NCBI RefSeq assembly: GCF_007997225.1
Contig: NZ_VORM01000009.1
Span: 62,001 to 126,000, forward strand
Source: Subsaximicrobium wynnwilliamsii
Lineage (GTDB): Bacteria > Bacteroidota > Bacteroidia > Flavobacteriales > Flavobacteriaceae
Reading direction: 5' to 3'
DNA: 64,000 nucleotides
The notes under the pieces: model-generated
Told to the model about the DNA's origin: nothing
The model's input: the letters and a program-made list of their open reading frames with translations, nothing else
The model's database searches: none
Shown: piece after piece, positions 19,503 to 29,746 of the stretch
How positions within the stretch are numbered: position 1 is the first letter of the stretch
How the letters are laid out: every line of letters begins with the position of its first letter
Position numbers and translations under genes: made by a program

Positions 19503-19668
19503 TGATATTCGATTCAACAACCAATAGCATGGCGTACATCATCAGCAAAAACAATTTGGATACTGCCCAAATCAATTTGGCGAACGTCAAGTATGAATAT
19601 GCACTTCGGGTAAAAGTGTTGGCGTATTATCAGAATAAAATCTAAGGATTGATGTGGATGTTTTAGGC
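19503..19668 (+). pseudogene. Duplicated 3' end of the tolC-like gene
   Basis: This block repeats the last about 140 coding bases of the tolC-like gene plus 24 bases beyond its stop (original 18501-18678), at an offset of 990 bases. It has only a few substitutions and an 8-base deletion. It has no start and no 5' part. The two copies flank the hairpin cluster and the fic remnant. Confidence 0.9.
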
Positions 19669-19849
19669 GTTCACAAAATTTCGCTCAAGTGAAATCGGCT
19701 TAGGCTGAGAATATTTGCAAAACAAAATTTTGTAAAACCTTAGCTTTGCTTTAAATTTCGCTGATCCTATTATTTAATCGCAGGAATCTTTTGCAACAGA
19801 TATAGGGATTACATGCAGTTAAACTTGAAATTTTCCAACGCCTCATACT

Positions 19850-20419
19850 TTGAAACAGAATCAGCATAAATCAGTGCAGCTTTGGGCAAAACTCCAGCAA
19901 GGTGATTTGGATGCCTTGGGGAAGTTGTACGATGCGTTTAGTGATGATTTGTTTACCTATGGCATGCAGTTCACTCCCGATAAAGCTGTGGTTATGGACG
20001 GCATTCACGATGTATTTCTCAATCTTTATAAATACCGGAAGAATCTTGCCAAAACCGACGCTGTGGACTATTACCTCATGCGGTCACTCAAGAATACGAT
20101 TTTAAAGAAGTGCCAATCACAACTGAGGGAAGTGCCCTCAGAAATCCCTCAAACCCTCGCCCATTGCCAAGCTTCTGTAGAACAGGGGCTCATTGAGAAC
20201 GAAATCAAGAACGAGCGTTCCTACAAACTTACCAGAGCCATGAGCTCGCTCAGCAAAAAACAGCGAAAAAGCTTGTTTCTAAGATTTACCGAAAACCACT
20301 CCTACGAGGAAATCGCCGAGATCATGCAAATTTCAGTGGCTTCTTCTAGAACCACCATCTATAGGGCAATCAAATCCTTACGGAAGCAAATGCATCTGTT
20401 CTTCACATTCTTCCTATAA
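19850..20419 (+). CDS. ECF-type RNA polymerase sigma factor
   Basis: 189 residues. Sigma region 2 spans about residues 10-80 (LWAKLQQGDLDALGKLYDAF and the DxFLNLYKYR promoter-melting segment). Region 4 spans about 125-180 (LSKKQRKSLFLRF and a YEEIAEIMQIS helix-turn-helix). The start appears to be TTG at 19850, since no ATG precedes region 2 in frame. With the FecR protein and STN-domain SusC downstream it fits a FecI-FecR-FecA-like surface signalling cascade that switches on the uptake locus. The 0.55-kb gap to fecR is unusually long. Confidence 0.9.
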   Translation: MKQNQHKSVQLWAKLQQGDLDALGKLYDAFSDDLFTYGMQFTPDKAVVMDGIHDVFLNLYKYRKNLAKTDAVDYYLMRSLKNTILKKCQSQLREVPSEIPQTLAHCQASVEQGLIENEIKNERSYKLTRAMSSLSKKQRKSLFLRFTENHSYEEIAEIMQISVASSRTTIYRAIKSLRKQMHLFFTFFL

Positions 20420-20998
20420 AATGGAGGCTTCAGGTCAATAGTTGGCTCCTTCCGATAATTTTCGGGATGCGTGTATTACTTATAAACCGTTATAGTCATT
20501 TGCCAGATTTTTGAATCTTGTTGTTTAAAAACAATAGTGTCCGATTAAGAGTTTTACGATAATTAACCCTTTTAAGCATGGGTTTTAAGAACCTATTAAG
20601 TTGACACCTTGCTTTTTCTGAAATAATTTCATCGAAAGTGAGAGGACATTTTCAATACAAATTTTAACTGCTTGCCAGCTAGTTACTATTAAGTCTTTGT
20701 TCTTTGTTCTCACAGTCCCGATCGCTCGGGACGGTCTTGATTCTTTTTCGGATTACAATTATTTAAAAATTTCCAAAGGCAAATCCTAGCTTTAAAAACA
20801 CGCTCAACCCCTAGTGGGAAAGGGTTAAAGCCTAACCTAATTTTTTTTACTGCTGAATGATACGCAGCTAAATTTATTTTTTTTCAAAAAAACTGTCTAT
20901 AAAACAGAAACTACTGACTTATAGTTATAGAGAGGTTTGCGGTTTCATGCCGAAAGCCGATTTCAATGAAGCTAATTTCGTTGTTACTAAAATCTGAT
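20420..20998. other. Intergenic region between sigma factor and anti-sigma factor
   Basis: No gene is supported. It contains a small hairpin, GTCCCGA/TCGGGAC (20716-20733), preceded by CTCACA. This resembles the inner palindrome of the repeats in the permease array. Runs of A and T precede the FecR gene. The promoter of the FecR-SusCD unit may lie here, but I see no clear TAnnTTTG box. Confidence 0.45.
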
Positions 20999-22075
20999 AT
21001 GACACAAAAAAATAAGAATCCGTTTAATTCTGAACCCCTTTCCACTAAGGATAAATTGCATTTAAGGCATCGTATTTTCAGTTCCATTTACCATTATAAG
21101 CGTAAAAAGCGCGTGTTTAGGTTTGGTGTTGGCGCTTCGGTGGCAGTGGTGTTATTGCTGGTTACGTTCTCTGTGCTTCGTGGCAGTGGTGCAAATGCTT
21201 CTGGGATTGAACATTTTGTAGCCTCCCAAAAAGACATTCCGGCGGGGCAAGAGATTCAATTGATATTAAACGATCAACATAAGGTCAATGTTTCAGAAGA
21301 AAACGCCAAGATAAGTTATTCCACAACTGGTAAGGAAGTGCGAATTGGAGACTCGAAAGCGCTCAACCAAAATGCAAACCCTTCCGAAGCCATTGTTTAC
21401 AATACACTGCTGGTGCCCTATGGGAAACGTTCAGAGATCACACTTTCCGATGGCAGTAAGGTTTGGCTCAACTCTGGTTCTAAGCTCGTGTTTCCTGCAA
21501 AATTTGCTGCGGAAAAAAGAGAGGTCTATTTGGAAGGTGAGGCGATATTTGAAGTGAGCCACAACGAAAACAAACCTTTTCACGTACAATCTAAAAACCA
21601 TGACCTACAAGTATTGGGCACGGTGTTCAACCTGAGCAATTATAAGGATGACGCAGCTATTTACACCGTTCTTAAAAGCGGAAGCGTGCAAATAAATTAT
21701 AAAACCAATGCGCTTTTCAACACTCAAAAAAGCGTTAAGATTAAGCCTGGGATGTTGTCTGCCTTCAATAAAAACGATAGGGAGGTGCAAAAAAGCCAGG
21801 TTGATGTGGAACGCTATTTTTCATGGCGCGATGGGGTGTTTATCTTTAAGAACGATGCCTTGAAATCCATCATGAAGAAACTTTCAAGGTATTACAATGT
21901 TGAAATAAGCATTGCCGATGACGCCTTGGCCAATGAGACTTTTTCTGGGTATTTGGATGTGAAGGACAATATCGAAAGCGTGATGGAAACCATCAAGGCC
22001 GCCGAAACTCCTGGATTTACTTACGAACGCACTGCAGACCATAAATTAATCATTAGTCTAAAACAAAATTTATAG
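20999..22075 (+). CDS. FecR-family anti-sigma factor
   Basis: 358 residues from the ATG at 20999 (an in-frame ATG at 20966 would add 11 residues). A short cytoplasmic part is followed by one membrane helix (VGASVAVVLLLVTFSVL, near residues 40-58), a periplasmic FecR domain (LLVPYGKRSEITLSDGSKVW, WLNSGSKLVFP, near 130-225), and a C-terminal domain like DUF4974 (YFSWRDGVFIFKNDALKSIM, to the end). The family relays a signal from the STN domain of the outer membrane receptor to the sigma factor. It lies directly upstream of susC and downstream of the sigma gene. Confidence 0.93.
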   Translation: MTQKNKNPFNSEPLSTKDKLHLRHRIFSSIYHYKRKKRVFRFGVGASVAVVLLLVTFSVLRGSGANASGIEHFVASQKDIPAGQEIQLILNDQHKVNVSEENAKISYSTTGKEVRIGDSKALNQNANPSEAIVYNTLLVPYGKRSEITLSDGSKVWLNSGSKLVFPAKFAAEKREVYLEGEAIFEVSHNENKPFHVQSKNHDLQVLGTVFNLSNYKDDAAIYTVLKSGSVQINYKTNALFNTQKSVKIKPGMLSAFNKNDREVQKSQVDVERYFSWRDGVFIFKNDALKSIMKKLSRYYNVEISIADDALANETFSGYLDVKDNIESVMETIKAAETPGFTYERTADHKLIISLKQNL

Positions 22076-22177
22076 CGCATACAAACCATAAAAAAAAGCC
22101 GGAAGATGCGTCAACATCCTCCAGCCATGATAAAAATACCACTGTAGCACAGCAATATTAACCACTAACACAAAATT

Positions 22178-25100
22178 ATGAATAAAACTAAGAACCTTTG
22201 TCCTATGCCAAGGATAAACTCTTTCAATTATTATTTGGGGCACATGATACGAACCTTCTTACTATTGATTACGATTGGCTTGGGCACTGCCTTTGCCAAC
22301 ACTTCAGAGGCGCAGACTAAAATGGACATTAGTGTGACTAATGTAAGTTTAGAGCAATTGTTTAAGGAAATCCAAAGCAAGAGCGAGTACATTTTCTTCT
22401 ATAAGGACGCTATTTTTGATTATAGGGTGTCGCTTAACTTGAAAGCATCTACGGTAGCTGGAATTCTGGATAAGGCTTTGGCCGATACCGATTTGACCTA
22501 CATGATCAATGAGCGCCAAATCGTGATCAAGAGTAAGCTTGAGACGCCTGCTGAAGCATTGAAAACCAACCAACAGTTGCGAGAGATAACGGGAACCGTT
22601 AGCGATCCCAACGGAACACCTTTGGCGGGAGCAACAGTGATTGTTAAAGGCACCACTAAAGGTGCTTCTACCGATTTTGATGGAAACTTTAAACTGGATG
22701 TGCCAATAGACACTAAGACGCTGGTCGTAACCTATTTGGGCTATGTGGCACAAGAGGTGTCGATTGAAGGTAAAAGTGAGCTTAATATTACCATGCTTGA
22801 GGACAATACAGCTTTGGAGGAAATTGTGGTTATTGGTTATGGTACTGAAAAGAGAGCATTGATAAGTGATGCCATCACAACGGTCTCTGCAAAACAAATC
22901 GAAGATTTGCCTTTGGGCTCTGTAGATGCGGTGCTCCAAGGTCAAGCGGCTGGTGTGCAGGTTAGCCAAAACTCTGGGACGCCTGGTGGGGAAATGTCGG
23001 TGCGTATTAGAGGTTTAACCTCTATTAGCGGCTCGAGTCAGCCCTTATATATCATTGACGGCATTCCCGTTACCACAGGAGACTACGGTCAAATTGGCTA
23101 TTCTGGCCAAGGTGCAAGTGCATTGACCGATCTTAACCCGAGTGATATTGAATCCATCAGTATTTTGAAAGATGCCTCGGCCACCGCCATTTATGGGGCA
23201 AGGGCTTCCAACGGCATTGTGCTCATTACCACCAAACGCGGGAAGGTACAGGAAACGGTAGTGTCTGTAAATGCCTATTCTGGAATGCAGAGGGCTTGGA
23301 ATAAATTGGACATGCTAAATGCCAGAGAATGGATGGAATACCGCAATGATTTGACCAATTCCACGGTTTTTACCCAGGAGCAAATAAATAACAACCAAGT
23401 GGATACCGATTGGCAGGATGTGATTTTTAGAACAGCACCTATAAATAGCTATGAGGTGTCTGCCAGAGGTGGTACAGAAAAGACCCAGTTTTTTATGAGC
23501 GGCACGCTTTTCGAACAGGAAGGCATCTTGATTGGCACTGATTACAGCCGTGTGAATGCACGTGTGAATGTGGACCATCAAATCTCAGATAAGTTCAAGA
23601 TTGGCGCAAGTATTGGCTTAAGTTATGCCAAGACCGATAGGGTGGAGAGTGACCAATCCTTGCACGGGCCATTGCCAAACGGGATATCAACACCGGCTAT
23701 TTTTCCGGTGTTTAATGAAGATGGTTCTTACAATCAAGATGGGCCTTACTCCAATCCTTTGTCCATTGCCAATGAAGCCATCAATGAGAATTTCTCCTAC
23801 AGAACGAACTCTAACTTCTATTTCGATTATTACATCACAGATTACCTTACGCTTTCTTCAAAATTGGGAGTTGATTTTCTCAACTTTAGAGAGCATGGTT
23901 ACGAATCGACTAGAACGGTGCAAGGCGCAAAATTTAACGGACTCGGTTTTGAGACTTATAGTAATATCTCCAACATTGTTTCCAATAATCTGTTGAAATT
24001 CAACAAGCGTTTTGGGCAGCATAAAATTGAGGCCTTGGTAGGTTACAGCTTTGAGAAGCGCAATTTTAGATCCTCCTTTATTAGGGGTCAGGATTTTGCC
24101 GATGATGATTTGGAGTACATCAATTCTGCAGCCACCATTGTCTCAGCTAGTGCCAGTGCTGCAGACGAAGGTTTACGATCTTCTTTTGGGCGGGTCAATT
24201 ATAATTTCAGTGATAAATACATTGCGACAGTAACGGGTAGATTTGATAGCTCCACCAAATTTGGCGAGAACAATCAAACGGGGTTCTTCCCAGCAGCATC
24301 TTTGGCTTGGCGCGCCTCGCAGGAGGAATTTTTGAAAAACTCCAGGGTCATTTCAGACCTCAAATTACGTGTGAGTTATGGTTTGACCGGGAATGATGAT
24401 ATTAGTCCGTTTTTGTTTTCAGAACTCTACGGAAACACCTCTTATGGTGGTTCGCCAGCAATTTTTCCGAGCAACATTCCCAATCCCGATTTAAAATGGG
24501 AAAGTACCACACAATTGAACATTGGGCTTAACTTGGGCTTGTTTAAGGATCGCATCACGCTCACTGCCGATTATTATGATAAACAAACCAACGATTTATT
24601 GTTGAGTCGCCCGCTGCCGCCAAGCTCAGGCTTCTCATCCATTACCGAAAATGTGGGTAAGGTGGAAAATAAAGGGATTGAACTTACAATCGCCTCACAG
24701 AATTTTATAGGTGAATTCAAGTGGAACACCCAATTCAATATTTCAGGCAATCGCAATAAGGTTTTAGAGTTGTATAATGGCCAACCCATAGATGATATTG
24801 GGCGCGGTGGCAATCGCATTATGGAAGGCCAGCCCATTGGTGTGTTCTACAGTTTTGAATCCTTGGGCGTGGATCCTTCAACAGGGGATATTGTCTATGC
24901 CGACACCAATTTTGATGGGGTCATCACATCCGCAGATCGCACGATTGTTGGAGATCCGCATCCCGATTTTATTGGGGGTCTCACAAATAATTTTTCCTAT
25001 AAAGGCATTGATTTAACGGTGTTTCTTCAAGGCTCTTATGGAAACGATGTGTTTCATGGCTCCCGCTTGTTCTTAGAATCCCTTCAAGGTGGCGACAACC

Positions 25101-25468
25101 AAGTGGCAGCCGTTACCAGACGTTGGATGCAACCCGGCGATATTACCGATATCCCGAGAGCAACCACCGATGCCGTGGCAGCAGCCCAGAACAAACGCGT
25201 ATCCTCAAGATTTTTGGAAGATGGCTCTTATTTGAGAATCAAGAACGTGACCTTAGGCTACACTGTAGATAAAAGGGCGCTGGATAAGTCCTTTTTCGAA
25301 TCCATTCGTGTGTATGTGAGTGCGCAGAATATGTTCACATTCACAAATTATACGGGTTTAGATCCAGAGGTCAATTATAGAGGCGACGACAATTCGGTCA
25401 TTGGTACCGATTTCTTTACCTATCCGCAAGCGCAGACCATCACTTTGGGCGTTAATCTTAAAATGTAA
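22178..25468 (+). CDS. SusC/RagA TonB-dependent receptor with STN domain
   Basis: 1096-residue outer membrane receptor. After the signal peptide come an STN signalling domain (about residues 50-115), a carboxypeptidase-like regulatory domain (about 131-215, ITGTVSDPNGTPLAGATV), a TonB plug (about 225-340, with the SusC mark LYIIDGIPV), and a 22-strand barrel to the C-terminus (TITLGVNLKM). The STN domain fits signalling through the FecR protein encoded just upstream. With SusD it should import a large ligand in a TonB-dependent way. Downstream genes suggest the ligand is a peptide-like polymer such as cyanophycin rather than a glycan. Confidence 0.95.
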   Translation: MNKTKNLCPMPRINSFNYYLGHMIRTFLLLITIGLGTAFANTSEAQTKMDISVTNVSLEQLFKEIQSKSEYIFFYKDAIFDYRVSLNLKASTVAGILDKALADTDLTYMINERQIVIKSKLETPAEALKTNQQLREITGTVSDPNGTPLAGATVIVKGTTKGASTDFDGNFKLDVPIDTKTLVVTYLGYVAQEVSIEGKSELNITMLEDNTALEEIVVIGYGTEKRALISDAITTVSAKQIEDLPLGSVDAVLQGQAAGVQVSQNSGTPGGEMSVRIRGLTSISGSSQPLYIIDGIPVTTGDYGQIGYSGQGASALTDLNPSDIESISILKDASATAIYGARASNGIVLITTKRGKVQETVVSVNAYSGMQRAWNKLDMLNAREWMEYRNDLTNSTVFTQEQINNNQVDTDWQDVIFRTAPINSYEVSARGGTEKTQFFMSGTLFEQEGILIGTDYSRVNARVNVDHQISDKFKIGASIGLSYAKTDRVESDQSLHGPLPNGISTPAIFPVFNEDGSYNQDGPYSNPLSIANEAINENFSYRTNSNFYFDYYITDYLTLSSKLGVDFLNFREHGYESTRTVQGAKFNGLGFETYSNISNIVSNNLLKFNKRFGQHKIEALVGYSFEKRNFRSSFIRGQDFADDDLEYINSAATIVSASASAADEGLRSSFGRVNYNFSDKYIATVTGRFDSSTKFGENNQTGFFPAASLAWRASQEEFLKNSRVISDLKLRVSYGLTGNDDISPFLFSELYGNTSYGGSPAIFPSNIPNPDLKWESTTQLNIGLNLGLFKDRITLTADYYDKQTNDLLLSRPLPPSSGFSSITENVGKVENKGIELTIASQNFIGEFKWNTQFNISGNRNKVLELYNGQPIDDIGRGGNRIMEGQPIGVFYSFESLGVDPSTGDIVYADTNFDGVITSADRTIVGDPHPDFIGGLTNNFSYKGIDLTVFLQGSYGNDVFHGSRLFLESLQGGDNQVAAVTRRWMQPGDITDIPRATTDAVAAAQNKRVSSRFLEDGSYLRIKNVTLGYTVDKRALDKSFFESIRVYVSAQNMFTFTNYTGLDPEVNYRGDDNSVIGTDFFTYPQAQTITLGVNLKM

Positions 25469-25472
25469 AAAA

Positions 25473-26801
25473 ATGAAAAACATACTTTATATAGTGATTA
25501 CATGCATGGCAGTTTACTCCTGTGATGTGCTGGATGTGGAACCACAAAATTCCATATCGGCCGCAGAGGCCTTTAAAACCAAAGAAGATATTGACAAAGG
25601 CATTTTGGGAGCTTATGCTTCCTTTCAGAGTCTGAGTTACTACGGCAGGACCTATAGCATTTTTGCTGACCTGGCGGCCGATAATCTTTCCCATCCGCTT
25701 GATGCCACTGCATTGGAATATGCCGAGGTAGACAACAACAACCTGCTTCCAGAAAACGGCAGCAGTAGCAACATGTGGGCGATTATGTACGATGGCATCA
25801 ACGTGGCCAACAACGTCATCGCTAAAGTGCCAAGCATTGCCGACATGTCTGCGGAAGAACAGGATGAAGCTTTGGCCGAACTCTATTTCATAAGAGCCAT
25901 GAACCATTTTGACCTGACCCGTTATTACGGTGCGATTCCTTTGAAATTGACGCCAACCGTTGGGGTTACAGGACTCGATGCTCCAAGAGCGCCTTTAGAT
26001 GCCGTGTATGCACAGCTCATTTCAGACTTGACTTTTGCTGCCGAAAACATGCCAAGTTCCGGCACAAAAACCAGAGGTTCCAAATATGCAGCGAAAGCCC
26101 TTTTGGCACGCGTTTATCTTTATCAGAAAAATTATGCGCAGGCCGCCAGCATGGCTTCGGAAGTGATTGATGAAGGCGGTTACAGCCTACTTCCTAATTA
26201 TGCCGATATTTTTGCTGAAGAAAATACCGCAGAATCCATCTTTGAGATTTCCTTCTCACAATTGGAGCGTAACCGCATTGCCGAGTACAATTTCCCGCGT
26301 TCACTCAATGGGCGTCGTGAGGTGCAACCTTCCGCAGATCTCTTGGAAGCTTATGAAGCAGGCGACACGCGTTTTGACACCAGTATCGCTTTCGCGGAAA
26401 TTTTAGCCTATGCCATCAAGTACGATGATTTAAGCCTAGGCGCCGATAATTTTATCGTCTTGCGTCTTGCAGATCTTTATTTGATACGTGCGGAAGCTCT
26501 GGCAAAAGGAACAGCGCCAGAGGTCACGCAAATCAAGGCCGATTTGAATACCATTCGCGCCAGAGCAGGACTATCAAATATTACCAGTAACAATGTGGGC
26601 CAATTGATAAGTGCTATAGAAAAAGAACGACGTGTGGAATTTGCCTTTGAAGGCCATCGCTGGTTTGATTTGGTAAGAACCGATAGGGCCGTTGACGTTT
26701 TGTTCAATGTGACCAGTGTGAACCAGACCTTATTCCCAATTCCCTTTGATGAAATCCAAACCAATAACGATCCAGCAATGGTTCAAAATCCAGGATATTA
26801 A
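25473..26801 (+). CDS. SusD/RagB-family surface lipoprotein
   Basis: 442 residues from the ATG at 25473, 4 bases after the susC stop. The lipoprotein signal ends at VYSC (Cys about residue 16). The SusD fold is seen in the N-terminal TPR helices (FIRAMNHFDLTRYYGAIPL near 150) and the C-terminal EKERRVEFAFEGHRWFDLVRT and FPIPFDEIQTN segments. It forms the lid of the SusC transporter and binds substrate at the cell surface. No glycoside hydrolases, lyases or sulfatases are nearby, which argues against a polysaccharide locus. Confidence 0.95.
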   Translation: MKNILYIVITCMAVYSCDVLDVEPQNSISAAEAFKTKEDIDKGILGAYASFQSLSYYGRTYSIFADLAADNLSHPLDATALEYAEVDNNNLLPENGSSSNMWAIMYDGINVANNVIAKVPSIADMSAEEQDEALAELYFIRAMNHFDLTRYYGAIPLKLTPTVGVTGLDAPRAPLDAVYAQLISDLTFAAENMPSSGTKTRGSKYAAKALLARVYLYQKNYAQAASMASEVIDEGGYSLLPNYADIFAEENTAESIFEISFSQLERNRIAEYNFPRSLNGRREVQPSADLLEAYEAGDTRFDTSIAFAEILAYAIKYDDLSLGADNFIVLRLADLYLIRAEALAKGTAPEVTQIKADLNTIRARAGLSNITSNNVGQLISAIEKERRVEFAFEGHRWFDLVRTDRAVDVLFNVTSVNQTLFPIPFDEIQTNNDPAMVQNPGY

Positions 26802-26841
26802 AAAAAATTCCAAGACCGCTGCGCTACGAGACCCATGAAAC

Positions 26842-26854
26842 AAGACTTGATTCT
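26842..26854 (+). promoter_or_regulatory. Shared upstream motif AAGACTTGATTCT
   Basis: The same 13 bases occur at 29593-29605, upstream of the cyanophycinase gene, and a relative (GACTTGATGCTGAC) lies at 32581, just upstream of the second cyanophycinase-like gene. The sites are 178, 154 and 57 bases upstream of the respective start codons. It may be a regulatory site for the locus or repeat debris. Confidence 0.3.
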
Positions 26855-27019
26855 AACGCATTGATCAGGTATTGATTTTGTTGATGAAAATTGTGAGAAA
26901 TGAGTTTCATGATATGAAAGTAGCAACACCCATTGAGGGAAATAGATTTGAACGAAGTCGTAAATTTTTTTACAAAAAATAATGATACTAATATACTAAC
27001 GCCAATAAAAAATCAGATT

Positions 27020-28366
27020 ATGAAAACAATTTTATACAGATACGCCATTTTAAGTCTCATGGTCTTGGCAATTTTTTCTTGCCAGAATGACGACGACACC
27101 TTGCCACCACAATCCCAAGCGGAATTTACCGTAAGCGCTTCAGAAGTGGCCATTGGCGAAACCATTCAATTTACCAACAACTCGGAAAATGCCACCGCTT
27201 ACAAATGGAGTTTTGGAGATGGTACCACGTCCATGCAAGTGTCGCCAACAAAATCATATACCAGCAGCAATGTGTTTTTGGTAAGTTTGGTTTCAACCGG
27301 ATCGGGAGGTTCCACAATTTCAAATATGGAAATTACCGTAACCCCAGCCAGTTCTTTCTCAGTGGAAGATGAAGAGAATTTGAGCGCCGGTTTGCCGGTA
27401 CAGTTCACGAATACTTCCGTTGGAGCAACCAGTTTTAGTTGGAATTTTGGAGATGGGGCTGGCACAACTTCCGCAGAAGAAAACCCAGCCTTCACTTATG
27501 CTTCCGAAGGCAGCTATACCGTTTCGCTAACCGCAACCTCGGCTTTTGGCTCCAACACCAGCACGAAAGAGATCACTTTGGCCATGGCTCCAGAAGCGCC
27601 TGCATCGCTTTATTACATTAGTTTGGGCGATGAATTTATAAGGAACTTGACTCTTGATGGTTCGGGAACAACTACCGATCTTGTGGATCTTGTAGGCAAA
27701 GGAGGTGTTGGTCTGGCTTACGATGCCACTAACGAAAAGATCTATTTCAGTGATTTTGACACCTATCCCTTCGGAAATATTTGGAGGGCAGATCTTGATG
27801 GTGCCAACCCTGAAACCATTGTGAGTGGTATTGGTGATCCTTATGCGGTTCAAATTGATGAGGTCAACGCTAAAGTTTACTGGGTAGATGACGACGGCAA
27901 TGTCTCTAGAGCTAATTTGGATGGTTCTAGCCCCGAAAATGTCTTGAATTTGCCTTCAGCACAATGGAGAGCTTTGGCACTTGATGTTGAAAATGGTAAA
28001 ATGTATGCTTACGAAGTGAATAACGAAGATTTATATGAGGCTAATTTGGATGGTTCGAATCCGCAAATCATTATTTCCGGGATTTACGGTTATGCCATTG
28101 CGGTAGATACGGTAAATGATAAGGTCTATTTTGACGATCAAAATGCCGGCACGTTCAATGTGGCAAATTTGGACGGCTCCAACATTCAAACTGTGGATAC
28201 CGATGGCACACGCATCTATGGCATCCAAATCGATAATGAAGACAACAAATTATATTGGTCTGGGAGGGATTCTGGAGAGTTGTATCGCGCCAATCTAGAC
28301 GGGAGCGAACGTGAAGTCTTAGCCAGTGGCCTTGCGAGCCCAAGAGGAATTGTACTAATAAAATAA
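27020..28366 (+). CDS. Lipoprotein with PKD domains and YWTD propeller
   Basis: 448 residues from the ATG at 27020. The lipobox is AIFSC. Two PKD domains follow (FSFGDG-type cores YKWSFGDGT near residue 65 and FSWNFGDGA near 145). Then comes a six-bladed propeller of LDL-receptor class B type, with repeated YWVDDDGN, RANLDGS and YWSGRDSG motifs to the C-terminus. It is probably surface exposed and takes the place of the SusE/SusF-like binding proteins of a polysaccharide locus. It is a paralogue of the next gene, 4 bases downstream. Exact ligand unknown. Confidence 0.85.
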   Translation: MKTILYRYAILSLMVLAIFSCQNDDDTLPPQSQAEFTVSASEVAIGETIQFTNNSENATAYKWSFGDGTTSMQVSPTKSYTSSNVFLVSLVSTGSGGSTISNMEITVTPASSFSVEDEENLSAGLPVQFTNTSVGATSFSWNFGDGAGTTSAEENPAFTYASEGSYTVSLTATSAFGSNTSTKEITLAMAPEAPASLYYISLGDEFIRNLTLDGSGTTTDLVDLVGKGGVGLAYDATNEKIYFSDFDTYPFGNIWRADLDGANPETIVSGIGDPYAVQIDEVNAKVYWVDDDGNVSRANLDGSSPENVLNLPSAQWRALALDVENGKMYAYEVNNEDLYEANLDGSNPQIIISGIYGYAIAVDTVNDKVYFDDQNAGTFNVANLDGSNIQTVDTDGTRIYGIQIDNEDNKLYWSGRDSGELYRANLDGSEREVLASGLASPRGIVLIK

Positions 28367-28370
28367 GATC

Positions 28371-29501
28371 ATGATGAGATATTTTTCAATTGTATTACTG
28401 TTCATGGGTTTGGGAAGTTGTTTTGTTTCCTGTACCGACGATGATTTTCCGGTACCAGCAGCGAGCACGGTACCAAAGTTTACTTATACCATAGATAACG
28501 ACGAATTTGCGCCAGCCACGGTAACATTCACAAATACCTCCATCGTGCCGCAAGCCGTTGGTGAGCCTACCTATTACTGGAACTTTGGCAATGGCGATTC
28601 TTCCACAGAGGTCAGTCCCAGCTATACGTATTTAGAGGCAGGTGCTTATGAGGTAAAATTGGTGGTGACCACCTCTGCTTCCTTGGAAGTTAGGGAGGAA
28701 ATTATCACGCTCGTGGTCAAAGATCCGAATGCCGTGGGCACGCCTATTTATTTTACAAATGGGAATCAGCTTTTTCAGGGCTTGATCAATGACCAAGCGC
28801 CAATTTTCACACCTTTGGCAGACGTAGCACCTCAGGCGGCTTATGAAATCGTCTACAATGCTTCAGATGAAAAATTATACATCAGTGATTTGGATGCTGG
28901 TAAGATTTACCGATGCAACACCGATGGTTCTGATTTTGAAGATTTCAGAAGTGGTTTAAGTGATCCTATTGGCATGGCTATAGATTATGATGCTGACAAG
29001 TTGTACTGGACAACGGGTTCTGGAATTCAAAGCACCGATTTGGGAAGTACCGATGTCAATGACAGGGAAGATTTTGTAACCGGTCAAACCAATGATCCTG
29101 AAGGTGTCGCGATACACGCACCAAGCGGGAAATTATTTTGGGGCAATTACTCTGGTGGCATTTGGTCAAAAAACCTAGATGGGTCCAATGAAACCTTGGT
29201 TATTCCAGATATTGAGACCGGCAGCATGAGCGTGATTGGTGATCGTATCTATTATGACGAATATGTGGGGTCTGGCGATATTCGCATTAAATCTGCAGCC
29301 TTAGACGGTACCAACATCACTACCATCGCTACGGGAATAGGACGTGTGGTTTACGGCATTGGTTTCGATGCCTCTGAAAATAAGATGTATTGGGGCGACC
29401 GCGATACAGATGCGCTTATGCGCGCCAACCTTGATGGCTCTGAAACCGAATTGTATTATCAGGCTTCAAGCGATACTCGGGGGATTGTGATTATCAATTA
29501 G
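28371..29501 (+). CDS. Lipoprotein with PKD domain and YWTD propeller
   Basis: 376 residues, starting MMRYFSIVLLF, with lipobox CFVSC. One PKD domain (YYWNFGNGDS near residue 65) precedes a propeller with YISDLDAG, KLYWTTGSG, MYWGDRDTD and RANLDGSE motifs. It is a shorter relative of the protein encoded 4 bases upstream and is probably made from the same transcript. Probable surface-exposed binding or scaffold role in the uptake locus; the ligand is not known. Confidence 0.85.
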   Translation: MMRYFSIVLLFMGLGSCFVSCTDDDFPVPAASTVPKFTYTIDNDEFAPATVTFTNTSIVPQAVGEPTYYWNFGNGDSSTEVSPSYTYLEAGAYEVKLVVTTSASLEVREEIITLVVKDPNAVGTPIYFTNGNQLFQGLINDQAPIFTPLADVAPQAAYEIVYNASDEKLYISDLDAGKIYRCNTDGSDFEDFRSGLSDPIGMAIDYDADKLYWTTGSGIQSTDLGSTDVNDREDFVTGQTNDPEGVAIHAPSGKLFWGNYSGGIWSKNLDGSNETLVIPDIETGSMSVIGDRIYYDEYVGSGDIRIKSAALDGTNITTIATGIGRVVYGIGFDASENKMYWGDRDTDALMRANLDGSETELYYQASSDTRGIVIIN

Positions 29502-29520
29502 TCAAGACTGCTGTTTGGGT

Positions 29521-29662
29521 TGAGACTATAAGAATTAAGAACAAAGTACAAAGTACTAAGAATTAAGAAAGCGTCTTGTGGGCGATTGGGAAAAGACTTG
29601 ATTCTGGATAGTTGATGAGCAGCTTATCTAGAACCTTTCAGTTTTTCAAAACCTGAAAGGTT
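29521..29662. repeat. AT-rich direct repeats and a hairpin
   Basis: Repeats of AAGAATTAAGAA and ACAAAGTAC (29530-29568) are followed by a hairpin, AACCTTTCAG/CTGAAAGGTT (29632-29662). The hairpin could end the transcript of the propeller lipoproteins. The motif AAGACTTGATTCT lies between them at 29593. Confidence 0.6.
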
Positions 29663-29746
29663 TGAATTGGAAACCATTGATTGTGATCGAACTACAACAT
29701 GAAATTCCGTGATTCTAATGCAACACATACTAATTTTAAAAAGGAG

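Noticed and set aside
22101-22122. Hairpin between fecR and susC (GGAAGATG/CATCCTCC)
   Set aside because: It has one mismatch, a short stem and no T-run, so it is too weak to call a terminator or attenuator.
22349-22969. 206-codon minus-strand frame inside susC
   Set aside because: It is rich in His, Cys and Arg and lies wholly inside the clear STN and plug coding sequence of susC, so it is a shadow frame.
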